NCBI GenBank assembly: GCA_030650495.1
Contig: JAUSEB010000399.1
Coordinates: forward strand, 1-33,607
Length of the DNA: 33,607 nucleotides
Source of the DNA: Armatimonadota bacterium
GTDB taxonomy: Bacteria > Armatimonadota > UBA5829 > JAUSEB01
Reading direction: 5' to 3'
Below are positions 24,746 to 31,949 of the stretch, in pieces. Each line of letters begins with the position of its first letter. The stretch's first letter is position 1. Both the position numbers and the translations under genes were made by a program. Under the pieces are notes generated by a model that saw nothing but the letters and a program-made list of their open reading frames with translations, was not told where the DNA came from and made no database searches.

Positions 24746-25678
24746 CTAATCGCGCCAATACAAAGGAGCTAGGTAGACTCCGCCCTGGCCCCAACCGCAG
24801 TGGCTGATATACCATTTGCCGTCAGTATCCTGTATTACTTCAGCGGCGTGGGATTTGATAAGGCCGGCTTCATCATCTTTGTTCCAATGGAAGGGGTCTT
24901 TGCTGCGATAGACAGCCGTGCCGCGATACCCATCCCGTGGGCCACAGAACAGGTAATAATATTCGCCTCTGCGCACGACAAATGGGGATTCCGTCGGACC
25001 GCCGAATGTCCCTTTTTCTGGGAACGTGAAGACGACTTTACGCTCTCCCCATGTTATCAAATCCTTGCTGGTCCGGCACGCTACGATGTGATAGCCTCCG
25101 CTGGGATCGCTTGTGGCCGTGTAGTACATAACCCATTGATCCCCTACCCTTAGGACAAATGGGTCGCGAGCGTCGAAACCGTCAACGACCATGGGGTTTT
25201 TCGGATGTCGTTTCCAGACCCAGAGGTCGCGCGAAGTCGCCAGATGGATTTTGTATTTCGTGCTGTCTTTGTCCCCGGCGCAGTAGAACATGTAGTAAAT
25301 CCCTTTGTGGAAAACGATGTGGGGGGCCCAAAGGTGGCGCTCATTCCATACTTGCCAGTCCACGGAGAGAGCGAACGGCTTTTTGTCCCAGGGAGATTGC
25401 GTCAGGCTCATCGCGATGGCGTGTGCGAAGTTATCCTCATCTAGTGGATTAGCAGGCTCGGCGTGGGTGATGCCGTAAAGATGCCACATTCCATTTGCGC
25501 CGCGAATGAAGCAGTGGTCGTTGATATACCATTTCTCTTGCTCGCCGACGCTGGGATCGTATATCTTGACGAATTTCCCGGCGGTAACCAATGGCTCATT
25601 CTTCGACATAACAGGAGCCGCGACCAGGCATAAAATACCTAGCTGAAGCGCAAATGCGGCTCGTATGACGATAGTCAC
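24746..25678 (-). CDS. Secreted GH43-like five-bladed beta-propeller glycosidase
   Basis: 310 residues with an N-terminal signal peptide (about 1-25). The fold pattern is that of GH43/GH32/GH117-like propellers: repeated W(A)PHIVFHKGIYYMFYC, DPFVLRVGDQWVMYYTA and ESPFVVRRGEYYYLFCG blades. Candidate catalytic carboxylates are Asp54 (YINDHCF), Asp172 (DARDPFV) and Glu230 (GPTESPF). The start is GTG at 25678, overlapping the TGA of the upstream epimerase gene by 4 bp (GTGA), so it is translationally coupled to it. Substrate is unknown. Confidence 0.82.
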   Translation of the reverse strand: MTIVIRAAFALQLGILCLVAAPVMSKNEPLVTAGKFVKIYDPSVGEQEKWYINDHCFIRGANGMWHLYGITHAEPANPLDEDNFAHAIAMSLTQSPWDKKPFALSVDWQVWNERHLWAPHIVFHKGIYYMFYCAGDKDSTKYKIHLATSRDLWVWKRHPKNPMVVDGFDARDPFVLRVGDQWVMYYTATSDPSGGYHIVACRTSKDLITWGERKVVFTFPEKGTFGGPTESPFVVRRGEYYYLFCGPRDGYRGTAVYRSKDPFHWNKDDEAGLIKSHAAEVIQDTDGKWYISHCGWGQGGVYLAPLYWRD

Positions 25679-26553
25679 ACTTTGGCCTCCGTCATATTAT
25701 CCGTCGATTGCTGAGTTAAGGAGTCCATCGAGAACATATCTTCAAGCCCTTCGCGGAAGGTGTAGCGAGGTTCGTATTTAAGCATCTTACGAGCTTTCGA
25801 GATGTCGAAAACAAATCTTGCTCCATCCACGCTTCGCTGCTCTATGCGCTCGATCTCTCCGCAGTAGCCAGCAATATCGCAGACGATTTTTCCGGCTTCC
25901 TCAGCGCTCAACTCTTCGCCCGTGCCGATGTTATAAGCCTGGTTCCATTTGTCCCAGCTTGCCGTCAGAGCCAGGTAGTTGGCCAGCGAGATGTCTTTGA
26001 TGTACGTGAAGTCGTTACCCTGCTTGCCGCCGTAAAGAGTAGGCTTCAACCCTCTATTAATCCTCTCAAGAAAAGCGCCGATAAGCCCATGGCCTCTCTT
26101 CTCTCTGCCGTAAAGATGAGCGTACCTGAGGATGATGTGCGGAGTGTGATCTCTGACGTAGACTTCGCCCATATACTTTGTGCAGCCGTAGATGGAGTTA
26201 CCCCTGGTCGGGAATGACTCCGTTATTGGTGGTTCATTCATAATCGGCATATATACAGAACCCGTTGAGGCGTAAACAAGGGGTATGTTCTGCCGCATCG
26301 CAAAATCAGCTATATTCTTCGTGCCAATCACATTGGTCTCGAAAGCCAGTTTGGGGTCCTTGTCCGCGTCTTCGAATCTAGCGATAGCGGCCAAATGGAG
26401 TATCCTATCAGGCTTTTCCTCTGTACATATCTCATCCCGTATATCCCTGCCGTCCATTATGTCATATCCGATGACTTCGTGGCCTTCTTTCTCCAGCAGC
26501 CTTTGGGTCTCCATGCCGACGAATCCCAGATTGCCTGTAACTAGAACCTTCAT
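25675..26553 (-). CDS. NAD-dependent epimerase/dehydratase (extended SDR, nucleotide-sugar type)
   Basis: 292 residues. The Rossmann motif TGNLGFVG covers residues 6-13 and the catalytic YxxxK is Tyr122/Lys126 (YGCTKYMGE), with Ser/Thr at 96-97 (ASTGSVYM). HLAAIARFEDAD and TNVIGTKNIADFA are typical of GalE/RmlB-like enzymes acting on nucleotide sugars. GGAGGGG lies 3-4 bp upstream of ATG 26553. It forms a two-gene operon with the GH43-like gene and diverges from the PIG-L gene. Confidence 0.87.
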   Translation of the reverse strand: MKVLVTGNLGFVGMETQRLLEKEGHEVIGYDIMDGRDIRDEICTEEKPDRILHLAAIARFEDADKDPKLAFETNVIGTKNIADFAMRQNIPLVYASTGSVYMPIMNEPPITESFPTRGNSIYGCTKYMGEVYVRDHTPHIILRYAHLYGREKRGHGLIGAFLERINRGLKPTLYGGKQGNDFTYIKDISLANYLALTASWDKWNQAYNIGTGEELSAEEAGKIVCDIAGYCGEIERIEQRSVDGARFVFDISKARKMLKYEPRYTFREGLEDMFSMDSLTQQSTDNMTEAKV

Positions 26554-26626
26554 TATCCCCTCCGCGTTTCCTTACAGATTACGACGCCGGCACTTTAGAT
26601 AAATTTCGCTTTCGAGACCGCTGTAT

Positions 26627-26658
26627 CCTCCAAGAAGTTCTTCCATATCCCTTGGAGG
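26627..26658. promoter_or_regulatory. Dyad in the epimerase/PIG-L divergent promoter region
   Basis: CCTCCAAG (26627-26634) and CTTGGAGG (26651-26658) form perfect 8-bp arms 16 bp apart, between the divergent genes. Could bind a regulator or form a hairpin; function inferred. Confidence 0.35.
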
Positions 26659-26707
26659 TAGTAATTAGACTCGTGGTTAATGGTAATGTATCGAGTAGAA
26701 AGGTATT

Positions 26708-26751
26708 GGACATGGATGTCCGATGAGATTAAGCCCCGGACATGGATGTCC
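26708..26751. promoter_or_regulatory. Two identical GGACATGGATGTCC dyads upstream of the PIG-L gene
   Basis: GGACAT-GG-ATGTCC occurs at 26708-26721 and 26738-26751, 30 bp apart (about three helical turns), just upstream of the PIG-L gene start at 26773. Each copy is a 6-bp dyad with a 2-bp centre. Operator pair is inferred. Confidence 0.5.
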
Positions 26752-26772
26752 AGGGCCATCAATCGGAGGCAA

Positions 26773-27618
26773 ATGGCAAAAAGAGAGCATCTGCGAATAG
26801 CGGTATTCGGAGCGCACCCGGCGGATATTATCTTTAACTCAGCCGGTACGATTGCGACCCATGCCCAAAAAGGCGATAAAGTCCTGGCGGTCCCGGTCAC
26901 CTATGGCGCCCGGCACTGTAACCCGTTCCTGGCGCCGGCTAAGGAATCCGGCTACCGCCCGCTTGAGGAAGTGAAAGCAAAGAAGCTCGTTGAAATCCAA
27001 AATGCGTGCAAAATACTGGGGGCCGAGCTTCACCAACTGGACTTCAAGGATCAGATATTCGTAGGCAATCATGAGGAAATCCAAGAGATCACGGACATAA
27101 TACGGGGGTTTCGTCCCGACATCGTTATAACGCACCACCCTACTGACACGGCTTTTTCCGACCAGCCAGATCATGCGACCACCGGCACTGCCGTAATGCG
27201 CGCCGTCAAATACGCTAACGAGTGGGGAGCGGAATCAAAAAAGCCCGGCTTCCAGGTCAATACGGTTCTTCTGTGGCCCAGCCACCACGATACCGCTATG
27301 TACCTGGTGACGCCTTATATCACTCCCGCAAACTACTATGTAGATGTATCCGAGGTTGTAGAATTGAAGAGCCAGGCGCTCAGATGTCTGGAGGGAAGTA
27401 TGCTCGCGACGGAAGAAGCCGTTGACGGGGCCATTAAAGCAATGAGCGTGTCCTGGGGCGGTGCGGCAGGCGTCCCGCACGCGGAGCCTTATATATACAC
27501 GTCTCCATTTGTGGTCAAGGGACTGTCCAGAAGAGAGATAGGTCCCCACCGGCAAATGCTTCTGCCGCCGGGCTGGACAGTTGAGCAATACGAGAGTTTG
27601 TTTCCATTGGAGGATTGA
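26773..27618 (+). CDS. PIG-L/LmbE-like deacetylase with substituted catalytic Asp
   Basis: 281 residues from ATG at 26773 (GGAGG only 3 bp upstream); the in-frame sequence before it is the dyad repeat. PIG-L enzymes are zinc N-deacetylases for GlcNAc-linked or similar substrates. The family AHPDDE motif reads here A-H15-P-A17-D18-I: zinc ligands His15 and Asp18 remain, and His134 is in SDQPDHATTG. The Asp that acts as general base in MshB-type enzymes is Ala17. THHPTD and the C-terminal LLPPGWTVEQYESLF region are otherwise normal. Either activity is lost or another residue acts as base. Confidence 0.85.
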   Translation: MAKREHLRIAVFGAHPADIIFNSAGTIATHAQKGDKVLAVPVTYGARHCNPFLAPAKESGYRPLEEVKAKKLVEIQNACKILGAELHQLDFKDQIFVGNHEEIQEITDIIRGFRPDIVITHHPTDTAFSDQPDHATTGTAVMRAVKYANEWGAESKKPGFQVNTVLLWPSHHDTAMYLVTPYITPANYYVDVSEVVELKSQALRCLEGSMLATEEAVDGAIKAMSVSWGGAAGVPHAEPYIYTSPFVVKGLSRREIGPHRQMLLPPGWTVEQYESLFPLED

Positions 27619-27620
27619 AT

Positions 27621-27747
27621 GTAGGAGTTCACTCTCGTTTCGTAAACCGTCACCCCGAGCGGAGTCGAGGGGTCTGCTTTTCCTTGTAATCAATTCTCAA
27701 AAAGCAGATTTCTCACTTCGTTCGAAATGACGGTATGCCGAAGTCTG
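27621..27747. repeat. Inverted-repeat element after the PIG-L gene
   Basis: Reverse-oriented copy of the 6086-6210 element, with homology extending beyond the core (27648-27732) to GTAGGAGTTCAC on the left and GCCGAAGTCTG on the right. It starts 2 bp after the PIG-L gene stop and fills almost the whole gap to epsI, whose stop is at 27764. Confidence 0.8.
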
Positions 27748-27763
27748 GCCTATGTTAGCGCTC

Positions 27764-28438
27764 TTACTCCCCTACCATCCTTCGAGCTTTGATAATACGC
27801 GGCTTCCTGGACACCATTTTCATTATGCCGGGATCCAAGGCGGCTGCAAGAGACAGCGTGTCCTTCTCAGCTATCGACTGGCTCTCCGTCACGGAAACAA
27901 GAACCCTGATCAGCGCGGAAGGCTGGACTTCTCTCGAAAGCAGGGCGCCTTTCCATGTCTCGAACCGTTGGGCTGTCAGTGTGTCTTTTGCCCCATTCAA
28001 CCCGGCATACCAATAGGCGCAAACTGTAAGCTGCCCATCCTTCTCTTTCAGCAGAAGCATTTTTATTGAATGAGGCTTGCCGGTGTGCGGCCTCAACACT
28101 GTCGTCCGTTCTTTGACACGGACCCAGCCGTGGCTTTCAAAGCAATACTCCGGTTTGTGAATATCGGCTATATCAAGGCCGTAGACAATGGCCAGATTGG
28201 CCCAGCGCGCTTCCGGATTAATATAATCACGGATCAAAACACTTGAATTGGGGAGTAATTCAGCGGATTCTCCGGGATCTACATTGTATCCCGTCCACCC
28301 TTCGATCTCGCGTGGAATGCCGTCGAATTTCTCCACAACCCGTCCCAGGAGCGTTGTGGGTCTTACGAAGGAAATCAGACCGGCAAACGCCAGGGCAAGA
28401 AGCATAACTATGCAGGCATTTCTTTGTACTTGGCGCAT
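27764..28438 (-). CDS. epsI: Exosortase-associated protein EpsI
   Basis: 224 residues of the EpsI/DUF3485 family that accompanies exosortases. An N-terminal membrane anchor (about 9-27) precedes a non-cytoplasmic domain with IPREIEGWTGYNVD, ANLAIVYGLDIADIHKPEYC, FESHGWV and VCAYWYAGLNGAKDTLTAQR, the family's typical blocks. ATG 28438 lies 31 bp inside the exosortase 3' end and has GAGG 7 bp upstream, so the two are coupled. Confidence 0.88.
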   Translation of the reverse strand: MRQVQRNACIVMLLALAFAGLISFVRPTTLLGRVVEKFDGIPREIEGWTGYNVDPGESAELLPNSSVLIRDYINPEARWANLAIVYGLDIADIHKPEYCFESHGWVRVKERTTVLRPHTGKPHSIKMLLLKEKDGQLTVCAYWYAGLNGAKDTLTAQRFETWKGALLSREVQPSALIRVLVSVTESQSIAEKDTLSLAAALDPGIMKMVSRKPRIIKARRMVGE

Positions 28439-29310
28439 CCAACCAACCTCGCAAAAAGAAGCAAAAGCGCAGCCGTGACGAGCAGCAGCGCGTATCCGGT
28501 GAAATCATGGGCAATTTTTAGAGCGGATATTCCCCAGTAACGGCCCACGATTGAGATCAGCATAATCCTAACGGAGTTGACCGCGATACTCAGAGGCAGC
28601 GCAAAAGCAACGAGAATAACTTTTCCGTACAGCGTTCCTTTGCGTATATAAGCGAAGAATGTCGCAATGGCAAGCATAGACACGACCAGGCGGAAGCCGC
28701 TGCAGGCGCCGCCGACATCTACGATCAATCCAGGAAGAGCAATATGTGAACCCTGGCTGACAGCTTCCGCGCCAACAAGATTCAGTCCGGCGGTCGCAAG
28801 GTTGATGGACAGCATCTGCGCCTTGAAACTCACAACTGAAAGTACAGATTCCGGCGGAGGCGCGGCAAACCACAATAAGAATAAAGGAAAGCTAAACGAT
28901 TTGGCGACTTCAAAGCCTGCTATTGCGACAATCGCCCCAAATAGGAAAATAGGTAAAGTGAATCCCGTAACGCTCGCGCTGGCTCCCATCCAGGCGAACC
29001 AACCCAATAAGATGGCAAATAATAGTATTGGATAGCCCAACCGGGAAGGTTGCAACAGCAAACGCCCTATGCTTTTTCTGTTGAACCAGATTATGAATAT
29101 GGAGGCCAAAGGCACGAAGGGGCCATGCGAGTAGAAGCTCTCTTTCTCGAACCACCTGCTCCACCAGAAAGCCAGCGCGGGCCAATAGGCTATTCCCGCC
29201 GCCGCCAGTGTTGTTACACACATCGCAAGCGCCGGTCGGGACCGCGCAACATCGCGAACATATACGGATGGAGCTTCAGTTACATCTTCTTTTGTCAATT
29301 TCAAAACCAT
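28408..29310 (-). CDS. Exosortase (PEP-CTERM transpeptidase)
   Basis: 300-residue, about eight-helix membrane protease-transpeptidase that processes PEP-CTERM proteins. The catalytic triad is visible: Cys203 in VGGACSGFR, Arg248 in VNSVRIMLI, His268 in IAHDFTGYALL. SFYSHGPFVPLAS near residue 58 is also typical. Its likely substrates here are the proteins at 10040-11029, 24349-24615 and 29385-30161. The start ATG has only a weak GCAGAG upstream. It ends in TAG. Confidence 0.93.
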   Translation of the reverse strand: MVLKLTKEDVTEAPSVYVRDVARSRPALAMCVTTLAAAGIAYWPALAFWWSRWFEKESFYSHGPFVPLASIFIIWFNRKSIGRLLLQPSRLGYPILLFAILLGWFAWMGASASVTGFTLPIFLFGAIVAIAGFEVAKSFSFPLFLLWFAAPPPESVLSVVSFKAQMLSINLATAGLNLVGAEAVSQGSHIALPGLIVDVGGACSGFRLVVSMLAIATFFAYIRKGTLYGKVILVAFALPLSIAVNSVRIMLISIVGRYWGISALKIAHDFTGYALLLVTAALLLLFARLVGCAKYKEMPA

Positions 29311-29330
29311 CTCTGCAGTATCCCGGCGTT

Positions 29331-29363
29331 AAAAACAGCCGGGCCATATTCCCGGCCCGGCTG
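29331..29363 (-). terminator. Rho-independent terminator after the PEP-CTERM gene
   Basis: On the minus strand a perfect 10-bp stem CAGCCGGGCC/GGCCCGGCTG (29354-29363 and 29336-29345) with an 8-nt loop is followed by TTTTT (29331-29335). It separates the PEP-CTERM gene from the exosortase gene. Confidence 0.85.
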
Positions 29364-29384
29364 TGAATGGTTGACTAGGCGCTG

Positions 29385-30161
29385 CTAATCCACCTTTACA
29401 GATACACGTTGAGATCGAAACTTCCTTATAGCCCATCCAGCCGCCGGAAGAATACCCGTGGCAATTACAGCGGCGGCGCCCGCGGGTTCCGGTATTGGCG
29501 GCGGTGGCTTTTTACCGCCGCCGTGATCGGTAAGAAGAAGGCCAGCCAGTGGTAACAAGTTCGGATTCCTTTTATGAGGAATAATCGCTGGTGCGACAGA
29601 CGACGGAACCGCTGCCACCACCGTCGGCGCAATTGCCACAGGAATCGAAGGAGGCGTCGTAACCGAAGGTAAAACAGCAAGAGGCGGTGGAAGCGGAACT
29701 TCACTGGCTCTAACAACCTGGTACATTTGCGGCGCTTCCGCTTTTACCTTTTCGCGCACCGGCAGTTTCTTAATAACCGGATTTCCGCATTTCTTGATCA
29801 ACAGAGGTTCGCCGGTATCCTTTAAGGCAAAAACCGGCGTTCCGCGGCGCAGTACCTTCCGCTGTGCAAACATTTGCCCGTTTCTTGTAAATACATATAC
29901 ATTATGTGGAGTCGCTTCAGTAACTCTGGTTAGTATCACGTTATCTTGAATAAACATCGCCAGCTTGTCAGGCGGCTGATTGAAATGACGCGCAAATCGA
30001 TTGCTAACAACAGCGTCTTTGGTGATTGCTGTAACAAGCTCATCAACAGAGGACACCGGATTTCTCAGATATGATCCACGCGGCACGCTGGGTTGGGCGC
30101 ACATCGCTATACCCGGCAGGGTCAATGCAAGCGCAATTATAATCAATTCCAGCTTTTTCAC
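29385..30161 (-). CDS. Secreted PEP-CTERM protein next to exosortase
   Basis: 258 residues from GTG at 30161, preferred because GGGGTGA lies 5 bp upstream and the signal peptide (MKKLELIIIALALTLPGIAM) then starts at residue 1. An ATG at 30182, overlapping the upstream stop (ATGA), would add seven residues but has no ribosome-binding site. The mature part has a compact domain (about 30-150, with NRFARHFNQPPDKLAMFIQD and RRGTPVFALKDTGEPLLIKK), a Pro/Val/Ala-rich linker (about 155-215) and the C-terminal PIPEPAGAAAVIATG signal with helix and basic tail (RKFRSQR). The globular domain is not one I can name. The gene is directly upstream of the exosortase, which points to a cognate substrate. Confidence 0.83.
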   Translation of the reverse strand: MKKLELIIIALALTLPGIAMCAQPSVPRGSYLRNPVSSVDELVTAITKDAVVSNRFARHFNQPPDKLAMFIQDNVILTRVTEATPHNVYVFTRNGQMFAQRKVLRRGTPVFALKDTGEPLLIKKCGNPVIKKLPVREKVKAEAPQMYQVVRASEVPLPPPLAVLPSVTTPPSIPVAIAPTVVAAVPSSVAPAIIPHKRNPNLLPLAGLLLTDHGGGKKPPPPIPEPAGAAAVIATGILPAAGWAIRKFRSQRVSVKVD

Positions 30162-30178
30162 GGTAATCACCCCGGCTT

Positions 30179-31036
30179 TCATTCAATTACTATGGGGATC
30201 TCCACCGGCTCGCTGTAAATCCCGTTGGACTTAACGCCCCAAACGCTCAGGAGCACATTTCCCGGAAGAAGCCCCGGCTTGCTTTCGCTCTTTGGCGCAA
30301 CCTCCAGGTAAATCAGTTTTCTCATGGGCCCGGCCCCGGCTATTTGCCTGCCGTCTCTTGTAATCATATATGACCAGCGGTCCAAACCTCTGCGATCTTG
30401 TATGTAGAAGGCCGTCGGCTTGGAGATGTGAACAGGGCGGCTTTCTTTGATGGCAATATCCGCGTTGGTGTCAAGCGAGCGTAGAGTTACGATGAAACTT
30501 AGGTCAATCCCTGCCTGCTTAGGTGGAATAAAACTCCGCGGTGTCTCAGCCGGCGCGGCGCTCGAATCAACGCTATCTAGCGCATTCCCTAAGGTTTGCA
30601 CCATCCCCTTGACTGCATCAGGAGGTTCCTGAACGTAAAATACAAACTCGGCGATTCCATACATTCGGCTTCCGCCGTTTAGCCTCACATCACCCTTTGC
30701 CAAATGCCTCCCCGCTTTAAGTCCGGCAGTATGTATGATGATTGACCACGGCGGTTTTTTCAACGTCCCGTAATGGCGTCCATCCAGACTAACAGTAATT
30801 TGATATGGCTGCTGTTTACCTTTGACGGCGAAAGTCAATGTAAGCCGGTCACCTTTGTATAACGGCAGGGAAGGAGACCAAGTTGTCCTTCCAACAGGCC
30901 CCAAAAAGACCCGTTCCCCTCCAGTAGGAGTAGACGCCATAGCGGAAACGGAGATTACAGGCTTATTTTCTTTAGCAAAAACACCTGACTGCAAGAGGAT
31001 CATTAATGCAACAGAGTAAAAGAGATATTTTCTCAT
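30179..31036 (-). CDS. Secreted protein of unknown function in the exosortase module
   Basis: 285 residues with a signal peptide (1-21, MRKYLFYSVALMILLQSGVF). Strong AGGTGG 6 bp before ATG 31036. The body is beta-rich with two Ig-like or carbohydrate-binding-like halves (LPLYKGDRLTLTFAVKG ... WSIIIHTAGLKAGRH; KPTAFYIQDRRGLDRWSYMI ... NVLLSVWGVKSNGIYSEP). No PEP-CTERM motif and no known catalytic motif. It overlaps or abuts the PEP-CTERM gene (4 bp overlap with its alternative ATG), so the two are an operon; a periplasmic or surface partner is inferred. Confidence 0.7.
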   Translation of the reverse strand: MRKYLFYSVALMILLQSGVFAKENKPVISVSAMASTPTGGERVFLGPVGRTTWSPSLPLYKGDRLTLTFAVKGKQQPYQITVSLDGRHYGTLKKPPWSIIIHTAGLKAGRHLAKGDVRLNGGSRMYGIAEFVFYVQEPPDAVKGMVQTLGNALDSVDSSAAPAETPRSFIPPKQAGIDLSFIVTLRSLDTNADIAIKESRPVHISKPTAFYIQDRRGLDRWSYMITRDGRQIAGAGPMRKLIYLEVAPKSESKPGLLPGNVLLSVWGVKSNGIYSEPVEIPIVIE

Positions 31037-31155
31037 GGCATTCCACCTGAAATCGATGTGGTAGAGCTTTTGCTTTTACTGTACCCCCGCCAGCTATGAG
31101 CTAAACTCTGAAGTTGTTACGATGTAGGGGTAAAGCATTTGCGTTAGACTCAAAA

Positions 31156-31692
31156 CTATGTCTGCATCCATCGTTCTTCGATGGCAAGAAGCGCGTCGGG
31201 CTGTTGGAGGAAATCATGGGTGTCCTGAATCAATTCAAAATGCTTTACTTCTTCGCCGGCGAGGAATTGATAGAGTCTTTTCGCTTTTTCATCGGAGGTT
31301 TGGTCAGCCGCGCGTTTGTAAAAATCATGCCCCTGCCGCTCCATATCCATCGCTACGCGGTAGGTCTCCATTCTTGGCTGATCCGTGGCGCCGACTTCTT
31401 CAAACGACACTTTGAAACGCTCAAATATACTCTTTATATGCTGTTTCGCATCAGGGGTGGTAAGAGCCAAAAGCTCGTCGATGTCGAAGTCCGACTTGCC
31501 GGTAAGAGTGGAAGTGAATTGCTTGATGATTTCGATATGTTTCAACTCTTCGTTTGCCAGAAAGTCAAAAGTCGCTTTTGCCAATGGGTTATCTACGTTG
31601 TTCTTACCGTTTTCTAGTATCTCGTAGCTCTTCATCTCATTTTGCAGAGCTGTTTCCAGCACTTGCGTGACATCATTCGCGGTTTGCACCAT
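31156..31692 (-). CDS. Rubrerythrin-like diiron (ferritin-like) protein
   Basis: 178-residue four-helix ferritin-like protein. Diiron ligands are visible in pairs: Glu19 and E49-x2-H52; Glu118 and E148-x2-H151. The C-terminal rubredoxin domain of classical rubrerythrin is absent, so it is an erythrin/ferritin-like form, probably handling peroxide or iron. Perfect AGGAGG 6 bp upstream of ATG 31692. Ends in TAG. It is a single-gene unit next to hemL, consistent with an iron/redox setting. Confidence 0.88.
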   Translation of the reverse strand: MVQTANDVTQVLETALQNEMKSYEILENGKNNVDNPLAKATFDFLANEELKHIEIIKQFTSTLTGKSDFDIDELLALTTPDAKQHIKSIFERFKVSFEEVGATDQPRMETYRVAMDMERQGHDFYKRAADQTSDEKAKRLYQFLAGEEVKHFELIQDTHDFLQQPDALLAIEERWMQT

Positions 31693-31770
31693 GCTCGTCC
31701 TCCTTTTAGAGTTCTTGAGTGATGATACCCAAACTCAGCAATAGCAAACCGTGGATGAGATGGTCATAAT

Positions 31771-31810
31771 CACGAAACCACGAAAGGGAGAAAACACGAA
31801 AAGGGAAGAA
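31771..31810. repeat. Octamer array
   Basis: CACGAAAC, CACGAAAG, GGAGAAAA, CACGAAAA, GGGAAGAA: period 8, inverse orientation of the array at 19333-19364. Confidence 0.7.
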
Positions 31811-31899
31811 GTTAATATGCTACGGCTTGTAGTTCAAAGCCGAAGCCTAGAGTAATAATGCCGACTTCGGCTTTGAACTACAAGCCGAAGTATATTAAC
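31811..31899. repeat. 89-bp inverted repeat between rubrerythrin-like gene and hemL
   Basis: Perfect 23-bp arms (31823-31845 and 31865-31887, CGGCTTGTAGTTCAAAGCCG...) with an outer matching 8 bp GTTAATAT/ATATTAAC (31811-31818, 31892-31899). Each arm is itself partly palindromic (CGGCTT...AAGCCG). Confidence 0.8.
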
Positions 31900-31912
31900 C
31901 GTGGATTCTGGA

Positions 31913-31939
31913 GCTGTCAGCTGACAGCTGACAGCTATC
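31913..31939. repeat. Heptamer array after hemL
   Basis: GCTGTCA, GCTGACA, GCTGACA, GCTATCT: period 7, ending 10 bp from the hemL stop codon at 31950-31952. Confidence 0.75.
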
Positions 31940-31949
31940 TCTCAACTAA

